Shown here in pieces: positions 45,043 through 56,418 of a stretch of DNA of 64,000 bases. The position numbers were made by a program, and so were the translations under genes. The notes beneath the pieces were generated by a model. It made no database searches and had not been told where the DNA came from. It was given only the letters and a program-made list of their open reading frames with translations. This DNA comes from Paraburkholderia hospita (lineage in GTDB: Bacteria; Pseudomonadota; Gammaproteobacteria; Burkholderiales; Burkholderiaceae): positions 1,674,001 through 1,738,000 of the forward strand of contig NZ_CP026106.1 of assembly GCF_002902965.1 (NCBI RefSeq). Reading direction: 5' to 3'. Positions within the stretch are counted from its first letter, which is position 1, and every line of letters starts with the position of its first letter.

Positions 45043-47427
45043 TCACCCAACCCACTTCCACTCGCGAATCTCTTCGCTATCAATACCCTCGGTATGCGCG
45101 TAATCGAGGTGCTGGATCTTCTGATCGCGCAAGCGTTCCTTCGCGTGATCGCCGACGCCACGCAGACGAGGCACACGATCAATCACATCGATCGCCAGCG
45201 AAAACCGGTCGATCCCATTGATGATCGCGAGTTCGAGCGGCGTATTGATGTTGCCCTTCTCCGCATAGCCATGCACGTGAATGTTCGCGTGATTTGTGCG
45301 GCGATACGTCAGCTTGTGAACCAGCGACGCATACGAATGGAAGTTGAAGATCACCGGCTTGTCCGTCGTGAACAGCGAATCGAAATCGCGACCCGACAGC
45401 CCATGCGGATGATCGGAATCGGGCATCAGCCTGAACAGGTCAACGACATTCACGAAGCGGATCTTCAGATCGGGGAACAGCCCTTTGAGGATCTCCACGG
45501 CTGCGAGCGCTTCCATGGTCGGAATGTCGCCGGCGCTCGCCATCACGACATCCGGCTCGTGGTCCAGATCCGTCGATGCCCAGTCCCAGATGCCGATGCC
45601 TTTCGTGCAATGCGTGATGGCCGACTTCATGTCCAGATACTGCAAGTGAGGCTGCTTGTCGGCGACGATCACGTTCACATAGTCGCGCGAACGCAGGCAA
45701 TGATCGGCGACACTCAACAGGCAGTTCGCGTCGGGCGGCAGATAGATGCGAACGACGTCGGGGCTCTTGTTCGTCACCACGTCAAGAAAACCGGGGTCCT
45801 GATGCGTAAAACCGTTATGGTCCTGACGCCACACGAGCGACGTGATCAGCAGATTCAACGAAGGCACGGGCTGCCGCCAGCGCAACTCGCGCTTGGCCTT
45901 TTCCAGCCATTTCGCGTGCTGGTTGAACATCGAATCGATCACATGCACGAACGCTTCGTACGTTGCAAACAGACCGTGCCGCCCCGTCAGCGTATAGCCT
46001 TCGAGCCAGCCTTCCAGCGTATGCTCGCTCAGCATTTCCATCACGCGGCCATCAGCGGACAGGTCGCCGCCATCGCTATCCGATTCGACGATCTGCGCGA
46101 GCCACGTCTTCTGCGATGCTTCGTAGATCGCCGTGAGTTTGTTGCTGGCGGTTTCGTCGGGGCCGAATACGCGAAAGCTCGTCATATTGCGACGCATGAC
46201 GTCGCGCAGAAACTGACCGAGCACGTCCGTAGGCGACACGTAGCTCGTTGCGGGCTTGCCCACGTCGACGGCATATTCGGTGAAGTCCGGCAGGTCCAGC
46301 GCCTTGCACAACGCTCCGCCATTCGCATGCGGATTGGCGCTGATGCGCCGCGGCCCTACGGGCGCGAGCGCGCGCAATTCGGCGACCAGCCGCCCCGCTT
46401 CGTCGAAGAGTTTTTCCGGCTCGTAACTACGCAGCCATTCCTCGACGAGTTTCAGGCTCTTGCCGTTGCTCGCCGGATCGGCGACGGGCACCTGATGCGC
46501 TCGCCACGTGCCCTCTATCTTGTGTCCGCCGAATTCGCGCGGCCCCGTCCATCCCTTCGGCGATCGGAGCACGATCATCGGCCAGCGCGGCCGCTGCGTA
46601 TTGCCTTCTTGTCGCGCACGCTGCTGGATCGCACGAATCTCGTCGATGCACTCGTCGAGCGTCGCCGCCATCTGCTGATGCATCTTCTCCGGCTCGTCAC
46701 CTTCGACGAACCACGGCTTGTAACCATAACCCGTCAACAGCGCTTCGAGTTCTTCATGCGGGATGCGCGCAAGTATGGTCGGGTTCGCAATCTTGTAGCC
46801 GTTCAGATGCAGCACGGGCAGCACCGCGCCGTCGCGCGCCGGATTCAGGAATTTGTTCGAATGCCACGAGGTGGCGAGCGGCCCGGTTTCCGCCTCGCCA
46901 TCGCCGATCATCACCGTGACGATCAGATCGGGGTTGTCGAACGCCGCACCATATCCGTGCGACAGGCTATAGCCGAGTTCGCCGCCCTCGTGAATCGAGC
47001 CCGGCGTTTCGGGCGTGCAATGCGAGCCGATGCCGCCCGGAAAGGAGAAGAGCTTGAAAAGACGCCCCATGCCCTCTTCCGTTTCGCCACGGTCCGGATA
47101 GATCTCCGAATAGCGCCCTTCCAGATAGCTGTGCGCGAGTGTCGCGGGTGCGCCGTGGCCCGGCCCCGAAAGGAAGATCACGTTCAGATCGCGCTGTTTG
47201 ATCACCCGGTTCAGATGCACCAGCACGAAGCTCTGGCCGGGATCGGAACCCCAGTGACCGAGCAGACGCCGCTTGATGTGCTCGGGCTTCAGCTGTTCGC
47301 GCAAGAGCGGATTCGCGCGCAGGTAAATCATGCCGGCGGACAGGTAATTGCATGCCCGCCAGAAGCGGTCCATGTTGCGCAGTTCATCGGCTTGCAACGG
47401 CGTGAGTTGAGGGCGGGTGTCGTCCAT
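45043..47427 (-). CDS. xfp: Xylulose-5-phosphate/fructose-6-phosphate phosphoketolase
   Basis: The 794-residue thiamine-diphosphate enzyme cleaves xylulose-5-P (and often fructose-6-P) with phosphate to acetyl-phosphate plus a triose or tetrose phosphate. Family landmarks: [71 protein letters not shown], the ThDP motif [19 protein letters not shown], and the C-terminal [12 protein letters not shown] and [21 protein letters not shown] precedes the ATG. No acetate kinase or phosphotransacetylase gene is adjacent, so the acetyl-phosphate must be handled elsewhere. Confidence 0.97.
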   Translation of the reverse strand: MDDTRPQLTPLQADELRNMDRFWRACNYLSAGMIYLRANPLLREQLKPEHIKRRLLGHWGSDPGQSFVLVHLNRVIKQRDLNVIFLSGPGHGAPATLAHSYLEGRYSEIYPDRGETEEGMGRLFKLFSFPGGIGSHCTPETPGSIHEGGELGYSLSHGYGAAFDNPDLIVTVMIGDGEAETGPLATSWHSNKFLNPARDGAVLPVLHLNGYKIANPTILARIPHEELEALLTGYGYKPWFVEGDEPEKMHQQMAATLDECIDEIRAIQQRARQEGNTQRPRWPMIVLRSPKGWTGPREFGGHKIEGTWRAHQVPVADPASNGKSLKLVEEWLRSYEPEKLFDEAGRLVAELRALAPVGPRRISANPHANGGALCKALDLPDFTEYAVDVGKPATSYVSPTDVLGQFLRDVMRRNMTSFRVFGPDETASNKLTAIYEASQKTWLAQIVESDSDGGDLSADGRVMEMLSEHTLEGWLEGYTLTGRHGLFATYEAFVHVIDSMFNQHAKWLEKAKRELRWRQPVPSLNLLITSLVWRQDHNGFTHQDPGFLDVVTNKSPDVVRIYLPPDANCLLSVADHCLRSRDYVNVIVADKQPHLQYLDMKSAITHCTKGIGIWDWASTDLDHEPDVVMASAGDIPTMEALAAVEILKGLFPDLKIRFVNVVDLFRLMPDSDHPHGLSGRDFDSLFTTDKPVIFNFHSYASLVHKLTYRRTNHANIHVHGYAEKGNINTPLELAIINGIDRFSLAIDVIDRVPRLRGVGDHAKERLRDQKIQHLDYAHTEGIDSEEIREWKWVG

Positions 47428-47622
47428 TGAGCGTCTCCTTGCAGAGGTTTCGCGGTACGCAGTGCCTCCCTAATCATAGAAGGTGCTTTGCGTATGTCTA
47501 TTGCGAATGCATGCATCGTTGACGCAGGCGGCACAACGATTGCAAATCCGTTGAATCGCTTGCAATCGACGGGCCGAACGCATAGCGACCGTCACGCATC
47601 GATCAAAGGAAGGAGACACAAC

Positions 47623-48141
47623 ATGGACGTGATCATGACGCTATTCGGCGAAGGCAACCATCTCACCGCCTTGCAGACAGCCATGCGCGCGATCGTCGTG
47701 TTCTTCGCGACGCTCGTGTTCATCCGCATCTCGGGCAGACGCTCGTTCGGACAACGCTCACCGTTCGACTACGTGGTCGCGATCCTGCTCGGCGCCACGC
47801 TGAGCCGCGTCATCATCGGCGCATCACCTGTGGTGCCGACGCTCGCGGCGTCGCTGGTGATCGTGCTGATTCATCGCGCGCTAGCGTGGTGCTGCGTGCG
47901 CTCGGCGCGGCTCGAATCGCTGGTGGTCGGTGTCGAACGGGAGGTATATCGCGACGGACAGTTCAATAGCCGGCAGATGTCAGCTGCGCTGATTACGCGC
48001 ACCGATGTGTTCGAGGCTGCGCGGCATGAATTTCACGCGCTCGATCTGCACGACGTGCACGCGGCGATTCTTGAACGCAATGGAAAGATGAGCCTGATTC
48101 GCAAAGGCGCGAAAGGGAGCGAAGGGAAAACGGATGCGTAG
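47623..48141 (+). CDS. YetF/DUF421-family membrane protein
   Basis: The 172-residue protein has an N-terminal membrane region with about three hydrophobic segments (TAMRAIVVFFATLVFIRISG, DYVVAILLGATLSRVIIGA, VVPTLAASLVIVLIHRALAW), the conserved GRRSFGQRSPFDYVV, and a cytosolic YetF-type C-terminal domain (VGVEREVYRDGQFNSRQMS). Function unknown; family members occur near stress and sporulation genes in other bacteria. The ATG follows AAAGGAAGGAG. It is divergent from phosphoketolase. Confidence 0.85.
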   Translation: MDVIMTLFGEGNHLTALQTAMRAIVVFFATLVFIRISGRRSFGQRSPFDYVVAILLGATLSRVIIGASPVVPTLAASLVIVLIHRALAWCCVRSARLESLVVGVEREVYRDGQFNSRQMSAALITRTDVFEAARHEFHALDLHDVHAAILERNGKMSLIRKGAKGSEGKTDA

Positions 48142-48150
48142 GCAAGGAAG

Positions 48151-48243
48151 CGTGACGCAGCGTCACGTATCAAGGAAACGGGGCGGGCCGCGCCAGCTTC
48201 ACGAACGAAGCACTCGCGCGAGACCCGCCCCGTCAGAAGCCCG
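48151..48243. terminator. Two hairpins between convergent YetF-like gene and argG
   Basis: CGTGACG-CAG-CGTCACG at 48151-48167, then ACGGGGCGGG (48178-48187) pairing with CCCGCCCCGT (48234-48243) across a longer loop. They occupy the 104-bp convergent gap and probably stop transcription from both sides, though T runs are short. Confidence 0.6.
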
Positions 48244-48245
48244 AT

Positions 48246-50149
<1,904 letters not shown>

Positions 50150-50365
50150 CGTGGGCGGCTCGTTGTCTGGTGAACCTAGCATCTTACTGCACCACGCAAA
50201 GTCGATGCGGGCCAGGACCAATGACCTACACTAAGCACAACCGCGCCAGCATCGGAAACCGCCATCAAAGTATCGCAGCGGAAAACGTCCGTCGCGCGTC
50301 AACCTGAGCTGTTGCGTAGTCGATAGCCGCACCGTCGCCGACTGAAATGCGGAGGCCTCGCGATC

Positions 50366-52090
50366 ATGGGACACGTTGCCAGCCGTTTGCGAATTCCCGT
50401 GCTCGACTGGATGCACGGTTATCGCAAGGATTGGATCAAGCCGGACCTCGTCGCCGGCGTCACGGCGGCAGCCGTCGTGCTGCCCAAGGCCCTCGCCTAT
50501 GCGTCGGTGGCTGGGCTGCCCGTCGAAGTCGGGCTGTACACCGCCTTCGTGCCGATGGTCATCTATGCCCTTTTCGGCACGTCGCGGCCGCTCAGCGTCA
50601 GCACCAGCGCGACGCTCGCCATCCTGACGGCCGCCGCGCTCGCGCAGGCCGTTCCCGGCGGCGAAACGGCCGCGCTGATGCGCGCGACGGCGACCCTCAC
50701 GCTGCTCGTCGGCGGGATGCTCGCGTTGGCCGCGTTGCTGCGCCTCGGGTTCGTCGCGAACTTCATTTCCGATCCCGTTCTGACGGGCTTCAAGGCAGGG
50801 ATCGCCGTCGTCATCGTGCTGGATCAGCTGCCGAAGCTGTTCGGCATCCACCCGGAAAAGGGTTCGTTTTTTCACAACGTCGCGGCCCTGGCGATGGGCA
50901 TTCCCCACGCATCGTGGTGGACGGTAGCCGTCGGCGCGGCGACGATCGCCATCCTCGTGGCGTTCGAGCACTTCTATCCGCGCGCGCCCGCACCCTTGAT
51001 CGCCGTCGCCTGCGGGATCGGTGCCGTCGTGCTGCTGGGCTTGCCCGCTCATGGCGTCGGCGTGGTCGGCCATATTCCGACGGGCTTGCCCTCTGTCGTG
51101 ATGCCCGATTTCTCGCTGATCGGCTCGCTCTGGAAGGACGCCGCCGGCATCGCGCTGATGAGCTTCACCGAAACGGTCGCGGCCGGGCGTGCGTTTGTGG
51201 GCAATGGCGAACCCATGCCGAAGCCGAACCGCGAACTGTTCGCGACGGGCCTCGGCAACGCGGCGGGCGCGTGGCTCGGCGCGATGCCCGCGGGCGGCGG
51301 CACGAGCCAGACGGCCGTCAACCGGTTGGCGGGCGCGCGCTCGCAACTCGCCCAGCTCGTCACGGCGGCCGTCACGCTCGGCACGATGCTGCTGCTCGCG
51401 CCGTTGATCGGCCTGATGCCGCACGCGACGCTGGCCGCCGTCGTGATCGTCTATTCGATCGGCCTGTTCAGCCCGGCCGATTTCCGCGCAATCTTGCGGA
51501 TACGCCGCACCGAATTCCTGTGGGCGCTCGTCGCGCTGGCGGGCGTCGTGCTGCTCGGCACCTTGCAGGGCATACTCGTCGCGATTGTCGTGTCGCTGGT
51601 TGCGCTCGCGCATCAGGTGGCCGATCCGCCCGTCTATGTGTTGCGCCGCAAGCCGGGCACGCACGTGTTCCGCCCCGTGTCCGACGAGCATCCCGACGAC
51701 GAGGCGTTCCCGGGGCTGCTGGTGCTGCGGGTCGAGGGGCGCGTGTTCTTTGCCAACGCCGAGCACATCGGGCAGAAGCTTCGGCCGCTGATCGACGCGG
51801 CGCAGCCGAAGGTCCTCATCCTGGAGATGAGCGCCGTGTTCGATCTCGAGTACACCGCGCTCAAGATGCTGATCGAAGCCGAGAAAAAGCAGCGCGAGCG
51901 TGGCATCGCGATCTGGCTCGTGCACCTCAATCCCAGCGTGCTCGCGGCGGTGCAACTCTCGTCGCTCGGCGCGACATTGGGTCAAGGGCGGATGTTCTTC
52001 AACCTCGAAGAAGCGCTGGCGGCGTGGCAAGCACTTCATGCGCCGGACACGGCAAACGGCGCGGCAAACAGCGCGTCGAAGAAGCTTTAA
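50366..52090 (+). CDS. SulP-family anion permease with STAS domain
   Basis: The 574-residue protein has a membrane domain of 10-14 segments (KPDLVAGVTAAAVVLPKALAYA, AFVPMVIYALFGTSRPLSVST, GFVANFISDPVLTGFKAGIA, TETVAAGRAFVGNGEPMPKPNREL, GGTSQTAVNRLAGAR) and a cytosolic STAS domain (~450-560, LVLRVEGRVFFANAEHI, ILEMSAVFDLEYTALKML). SulP proteins carry sulfate, bicarbonate or dicarboxylates; the ion is not clear. GGAGG precedes the ATG. It is convergent with the next gene, with a 4-bp stop overlap. Confidence 0.92.
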   Translation: MGHVASRLRIPVLDWMHGYRKDWIKPDLVAGVTAAAVVLPKALAYASVAGLPVEVGLYTAFVPMVIYALFGTSRPLSVSTSATLAILTAAALAQAVPGGETAALMRATATLTLLVGGMLALAALLRLGFVANFISDPVLTGFKAGIAVVIVLDQLPKLFGIHPEKGSFFHNVAALAMGIPHASWWTVAVGAATIAILVAFEHFYPRAPAPLIAVACGIGAVVLLGLPAHGVGVVGHIPTGLPSVVMPDFSLIGSLWKDAAGIALMSFTETVAAGRAFVGNGEPMPKPNRELFATGLGNAAGAWLGAMPAGGGTSQTAVNRLAGARSQLAQLVTAAVTLGTMLLLAPLIGLMPHATLAAVVIVYSIGLFSPADFRAILRIRRTEFLWALVALAGVVLLGTLQGILVAIVVSLVALAHQVADPPVYVLRRKPGTHVFRPVSDEHPDDEAFPGLLVLRVEGRVFFANAEHIGQKLRPLIDAAQPKVLILEMSAVFDLEYTALKMLIEAEKKQRERGIAIWLVHLNPSVLAAVQLSSLGATLGQGRMFFNLEEALAAWQALHAPDTANGAANSASKKL

Positions 52091-53202
52091 ATCCGCCCGG
52101 TCAAACGCCCTTCCCCCCTGCGTGATTCGCTGGCGGGCTGATCCTCGACCCATCGCCAGAACAGCCGGTAGCCGACCGCGAGCATCACCGGGCCGATGAA
52201 CAGACCCAGCACGCCGCTCGTGATCATGCCGCCCAACGCGCCGATCAGCACGACGGGCATCGGCACGTCGACCCCTCGGCCGAGCAGCAACGGCTTGAGC
52301 ACATTGTCGGCCAGCCCCGCGATGAACGTGTAGATCGCGAAGATGATGGTCGCGGCGCTCGCGCCCTCGGTGGCGAATACGAACACGATCACGGGAATCG
52401 TGATGAGGGTGGCGGGCAACTGCATGATGCCGATCAACAGCACCGCGAGCCCGAGCAGCCCCGCGCCGGGCACGCCCATCACGACGAAGCCGATGCCGAT
52501 CAGCAGCATCTGGATGAACGCAATGCCGACCACGCCTTGCGCGACCGCGCGGATCGTCGCGATGCACAACTCGGTGATCTTCGGGCCGTTCTCCGGGCCG
52601 GAGACGCGCGATGCGATCAGCACCGCGCTGCGACGGCCTTGCTCGCCGTGCGCCATGAAAACGCCGGCGAGAATCAGCGCAACGACGAACGTCACCAGTC
52701 CGACGCCGAGCCCAGCCAGCGTGCCGAGCACGACCAGGCCGGCTTCCTTCAGTTGCGGCGCAAACCGCTGCGCGAGACCCGTCAGATCCGTCGAGGCTTG
52801 CAACCAGAAGTCGTACAGACGCTGCCCGACGAGCGGCCAGGTGGCGACCGACTCGGACGGCGGCGGAATGCGAACGCCGCCGCTCTTGATGATGGCCGTC
52901 ACGTGCTCGATGGAATCCGCGGCCGCCACGCCCAGCAGGTAGGTCGGCACGAGGATGATGGCGAACGCGGCGAGAATAATCAGCGTCGCGACCAGGCCGT
53001 TGTAGCGCTTCGACTGCCCTCGCAGGCGAACCAGCAGCGGATGGAGCGTGATAGCCAGAATCAGCGACCACACCAGCAGATTGAGGAACGGCACGACGAT
53101 ACGAAAGCAGAAGATCGCGAGAATGGCGATCAGGCCCGCGCGGATCAGCACGTCGAGCATGGCGCGCGCAAATGACTTCTCAGAACTCTGGATGGGTAAC
53201 AT
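52087..53202 (-). CDS. AI-2E-family (UPF0118) transporter
   Basis: The 371-residue membrane protein has about eight hydrophobic segments in the typical pattern (LIRAGLIAILAIFCFRIVVPF, SLILAITLHPLLVRLRGQSKR, PATLITIPVIVFVFATEG, YTFIAGLADNVLKPLLLGRGV, VLIGALGGMITSGVLGLFIGP). Members export autoinducer-2 or act as Na+/H+ antiporters; no substrate can be assigned. GGAGA precedes the ATG. It follows the TAXI gene by 37 bp, so the two are probably co-transcribed. Confidence 0.9.
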   Translation of the reverse strand: MLPIQSSEKSFARAMLDVLIRAGLIAILAIFCFRIVVPFLNLLVWSLILAITLHPLLVRLRGQSKRYNGLVATLIILAAFAIILVPTYLLGVAAADSIEHVTAIIKSGGVRIPPPSESVATWPLVGQRLYDFWLQASTDLTGLAQRFAPQLKEAGLVVLGTLAGLGVGLVTFVVALILAGVFMAHGEQGRRSAVLIASRVSGPENGPKITELCIATIRAVAQGVVGIAFIQMLLIGIGFVVMGVPGAGLLGLAVLLIGIMQLPATLITIPVIVFVFATEGASAATIIFAIYTFIAGLADNVLKPLLLGRGVDVPMPVVLIGALGGMITSGVLGLFIGPVMLAVGYRLFWRWVEDQPASESRRGEGRLTGRI

Positions 53203-53239
53203 CGATTTTCTCCGCTGGGTCACTGCGCGATTTCCCGCG

Positions 53240-54580
53240 CTAACCGGTCGGTCGCGCCGCCCGCGAGATGCGGTGCCGCACGACGCTGATCGCCTGCTTG
53301 AGCGCATAGACGTCGTGCAGATAGCGCGTCGGCACGCGTATCTGGCTCGCCTGCGCGTCGATGCTCTCGAGTTCGTTGTGCCATTGCGAGAGCTGGTGCG
53401 CAGATGGCTGCGCCGTCTTCCAGATTTCGTCTTCCAGCGCCTTGAGCTCGCGATACCAGACCACGAAGCGCTTTTTGACGCGCGATTCCAGTATCCGCGG
53501 CAGCGCCTGCACCAGCCCGATCAGCACGGCCAGGAACGGCACCAGGATCAGCAGGCGCCGCTCGACAAAGCTCGCAAGCCAGAACGGCAGGTAGCGCTGA
53601 AGGAACGGACGTCCCGACTTGAAGTAGCGCTCGCTTTCGCTGGAAATGGGGAATTCATCCGTATTCAGATTGGGGAAGGTGCCGAGCGGCGTGAAATAGT
53701 CCTCTCCCGCATGCGCGGTTCTGGCTGCGTCGAGCAACAGATAGACGAGCGCGGGATGCAACGTGTCCTTCGCGACCAGCAGCGCCGTCGCGGCCAGCAA
53801 CGTGACGTCCGTTTGCGGGCGATCGTCGACAATGCTGGTCGAGGCGCGCGGGAACGTCACCTTCTTCAGCGACGGGAATTTCTGCACGAGCGCGTCGGCC
53901 TGAGCGAAGCTCATCAGCTTCAGGTCGCTGTTCAGCAACATCTGCTGCATCGGCGCGTCCGGCCTGCCGATGAAGAACGCTGCATCGAGACAGCCGTCCT
54001 GGAGGCAGCGCCAGGCGTTCGGCGCATCCATTTCGAACAGCTGGGTGTTGTCCCGCGTGATGTCGCTGTAGCGCAGCAAGACCCGCGACACCTCCAATAG
54101 CCCGCTGCCCGGAACGCCGACGCCGATCCGTTTGCCGCGCAGTTGCGCGAGCCGGTTGATGGTCTGCGCGTCACGATAGAAAACCCAGATCGGTTCATAT
54201 GAAACGGCGGCAATCGTTTCCAGATGATCGGTTTCCTGCGGCGTGGTGGTGCCCGATTGAACGAAGCCCACCTGGTATTCGCTCGTGGGGTCTTTGAGCC
54301 GCTCGTAGTTCTCGACGGATCCGGACGAGCTGCGGATTTCGAGCGTCACGCCGTCGCGTTTGAGGATGGGCGCATAGCGCTCCGCAAAGCCGCGATAAAT
54401 GCCCTTGTCCGCGCCCGTCGTGATGACGATGCGCGTCTGGAAAGCCGGCTCGATGACGGCATACAGTCCCCAGCCCAGCGCCGCCAGCGCGATGACGGCA
54501 CCGACGACGAAAAGCCACCTGCGCCGTGGCGCGACGGGTGGCTTCTGGCTGCGGTGAAGCGCTGGGTTGTCCCTGGGCAT
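53240..54580 (-). CDS. TAXI-family solute-binding protein with membrane segments
   Basis: The 446-residue protein has an N-terminal membrane helix (~22-44, WLFVVGAVIALAALGWGLYAV), a TAXI-type binding domain (~48-330: IVITTGADKGIYRGFAERYA, GKRIGVGVPGSGLLEVSRVLL, CLDAAFFIGRPDAPM), a second helix (~345-365, LLILVPFLAVLIGLVQALP) and a ~75-residue cytosolic helical tail. Canonical TAXI proteins are periplasmic and work with DctQM permeases, absent here. The two anchors suggest a sensor-like or alternative transport role, perhaps with the adjacent AI-2E permease. Confidence 0.85.
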   Translation of the reverse strand: MPRDNPALHRSQKPPVAPRRRWLFVVGAVIALAALGWGLYAVIEPAFQTRIVITTGADKGIYRGFAERYAPILKRDGVTLEIRSSSGSVENYERLKDPTSEYQVGFVQSGTTTPQETDHLETIAAVSYEPIWVFYRDAQTINRLAQLRGKRIGVGVPGSGLLEVSRVLLRYSDITRDNTQLFEMDAPNAWRCLQDGCLDAAFFIGRPDAPMQQMLLNSDLKLMSFAQADALVQKFPSLKKVTFPRASTSIVDDRPQTDVTLLAATALLVAKDTLHPALVYLLLDAARTAHAGEDYFTPLGTFPNLNTDEFPISSESERYFKSGRPFLQRYLPFWLASFVERRLLILVPFLAVLIGLVQALPRILESRVKKRFVVWYRELKALEDEIWKTAQPSAHQLSQWHNELESIDAQASQIRVPTRYLHDVYALKQAISVVRHRISRAARPTG

Positions 54581-54710
54581 CGCTGGGCCCTCTCGTTCGC
54601 CAGGGTCCTTTCACATCTGTGAAAGGACATTCGGAGCGCATGTGTCGCGTATGTGTCGCATCAGGCGTCCAGCGTTCTGATCAGGGTAATGCACGATCCC
54701 AGGGATCGGT

Positions 54711-54728
54711 ATTGGACCAAAGTCCAAT
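54711..54728. promoter_or_regulatory. Inverted repeat in the TAXI-RND intergenic region
   Basis: ATTGGAC-CAAA-GTCCAAT, perfect 7-bp arms. It lies in the 486-bp gap between the leftward TAXI gene and the rightward RND operon. It could be an operator or a small transcribed stem. Confidence 0.4.
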
Positions 54729-54850
54729 GGTGCGGGCCGTGCCGCTGCCAGATACTCGCTGCGTGATGCCCGCGCGTTCGGCCGCGGCGCGTGCGCAGAC
54801 ATGCCGTTCGATATTGCGGAGCTGCGTATTCGTCTAGACCGTCTGGACGT

Positions 54851-54892
54851 TTGTAGCACGCTTGTAGCCCGCTTGCCCCCTTGTAGCACGCT
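54851..54892. promoter_or_regulatory. Direct repeats TTGTAGC-N2-GCT upstream of the RND efflux operon
   Basis: TTGTAGCACGCT at 54851 and 54881, with a variant TTGTAGCCCGCT at 54862. The three copies begin within 31 bp, ~175-215 bp before the adaptor gene. No regulator gene is adjacent to the pump operon, so a distant regulator may bind here. The rest of the gap contains no gene that I can support. Confidence 0.4.
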
Positions 54893-55066
54893 CGGCGGCG
54901 AACACGGGACCGGCGCGAAGGAGACCTTCGAAGCAGCAAAGCGACTGGCAGCGTTTTGGCCCGTCAACACAATTCGAACCTGGCTGCCGGTCCGCGCGGC
55001 GCGCGAGCGCGCGCTCGTGTTGTCGCGTGACGCACGGCACCCAATAGCTTGAATGGGGAGGCGCTC

Positions 55067-56371
55067 ATGGCGTCTTTGTTGTATCGGCTATCGAACTGCC
55101 TCTGTCTTGTTGTGAAAAAACATCCGGCGCGCAAGCGGCTGCTGCTGCCTCTCGCGCTGCTGGCACTGTCATCTCTCACCGCCTGCAAGAAAGCCCCCAC
55201 CGCCCCACCGCACCCGGCCGTCGAAGTCACCATCGTCACGGTGCGGCAGCAGGAAACGCCCGTCGATTTCGAGTTTACCGCGCAGACGCAGAGTTCGCGC
55301 GAGGTGGAAATCCGTGCGCGCGTCGACGGCTTTCTCGAGCGGCGCATGTACACGGAAGGCACGCTCGTCAAGGAAGGCCAGGTGCTGTTCGTGATGGACA
55401 GGAAGCCCTTCGAGGCCGCGCTGCAGTCTGCCAAAGGCGCGCTCGCGCAGCAGCAGGCACGGTTACTCGTGACGAAACAGAACCTCGCCCGCGTGATTCC
55501 GCTGGCCGCGCAGAACGCGTTGAGCAAGAAGGACCTGGACGATGCCACCGGCAACGAGAAACAGGCCGAAGCCGCCGTGATCGCCGCGCAGGGCGAGGTG
55601 CGTACGGCCGAACTGAACCTGAGCTACTGCACGATCCGCTCGCCGCTCCTGGGGTTATCGAGCTTCGCGCGCGTGCAGGACGGCAGCTATGTGACGCCGA
55701 ACCAGTCGGGGCTGCTCACCTACGTCTACCAGCTCGACCCGATGTGGGTGAACTTCAGCATCTCCGAGAACGAACTGCTGCGCTACCGTGATCAGGTCGC
55801 GAAGGGCCTGCTGCGCTTTCCGCCCGACAACCAGTTCGACGTGACGGTCATCCAGGCCGACGGCTCGGTCTATCCGCAGAAGGGCCGCATCGACTTCACG
55901 AACCCCGCATTCAGCCAGGAGACGGGCACCTTCCTCGTGCGCGCCACGTTCGCCAATCCGAAGGGCACGCTCAGGCCCGGCCAGTTCGTGCGCGCGAAGG
56001 TCTCGGGTGCGGTGCGGCCCAATGCGGTGCTGGTGCCGCAGCGCGCGGTGCTGCAGGGCGCGAAGAGCCACTTCGTGTGGGTGCTCGACCAGGATTCGAA
56101 GCCGCATCAGCGCGTGGTCGACGTCGGCGACTGGCACGGCGACGACTGGTTCGTCAACGAAGGGCTGAAGGCGGGCGAGCGCGTGGTGGTCGATGGTGCG
56201 ATCCGCGTGTCGTCGGATGCGCAGATCAAGGTGGTGAGTGCGGCGCCAGGCAGCACGCCTGGTGCGCCCGGCACGCCCGCCTCTGCGCCGCCGGCGGCAA
56301 GCGCCGCCGCAGCGTCGTCCGCACCCGCCGCCACGCTGGCGCAGACGCGCCCGGCCAGCGTCAGCCCATGA
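55067..56371 (+). CDS. RND efflux periplasmic adaptor (membrane fusion) lipoprotein
   Basis: The 434-residue protein starts after GGGGAGG. The N-terminal signal ends in a lipobox (SSLTAC), so it is lipid-anchored. Barrel-sandwich and helical hairpin regions follow (EIRARVDGFLERRMYTEGTLVKEGQVLFVMD, GALAQQQARLLVTKQNLARV, LNLSYCTIRSPLLGLSSFARVQDGSYV), then the beta-barrel (VYQLDPMWVNFSISENELLRY). The tail is Ala/Pro-rich. It links the inner-membrane pump to the outer channel. First gene of the operon, 47 bp before the pump gene. Confidence 0.93.
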   Translation: MASLLYRLSNCLCLVVKKHPARKRLLLPLALLALSSLTACKKAPTAPPHPAVEVTIVTVRQQETPVDFEFTAQTQSSREVEIRARVDGFLERRMYTEGTLVKEGQVLFVMDRKPFEAALQSAKGALAQQQARLLVTKQNLARVIPLAAQNALSKKDLDDATGNEKQAEAAVIAAQGEVRTAELNLSYCTIRSPLLGLSSFARVQDGSYVTPNQSGLLTYVYQLDPMWVNFSISENELLRYRDQVAKGLLRFPPDNQFDVTVIQADGSVYPQKGRIDFTNPAFSQETGTFLVRATFANPKGTLRPGQFVRAKVSGAVRPNAVLVPQRAVLQGAKSHFVWVLDQDSKPHQRVVDVGDWHGDDWFVNEGLKAGERVVVDGAIRVSSDAQIKVVSAAPGSTPGAPGTPASAPPAASAAAASSAPAATLAQTRPASVSP

Positions 56372-56418
56372 GCCGATGACCCGATGACGACCGACGCCAT
56401 CCGACGCACCCCAACCCG

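Noticed and set aside
44881..47430. 849-codon plus-strand frame antisense to phosphoketolase
   Set aside because: Phosphoketolase homology covers the other strand completely. The frame begins in the repeat island and encodes biased Arg/Val-rich sequence.
50231..53071. 946-codon minus-strand frame across the SulP and AI-2E genes
   Set aside because: It runs antisense through SulP and out of frame through the AI-2E gene. It has no recognisable domain and extreme Arg content.
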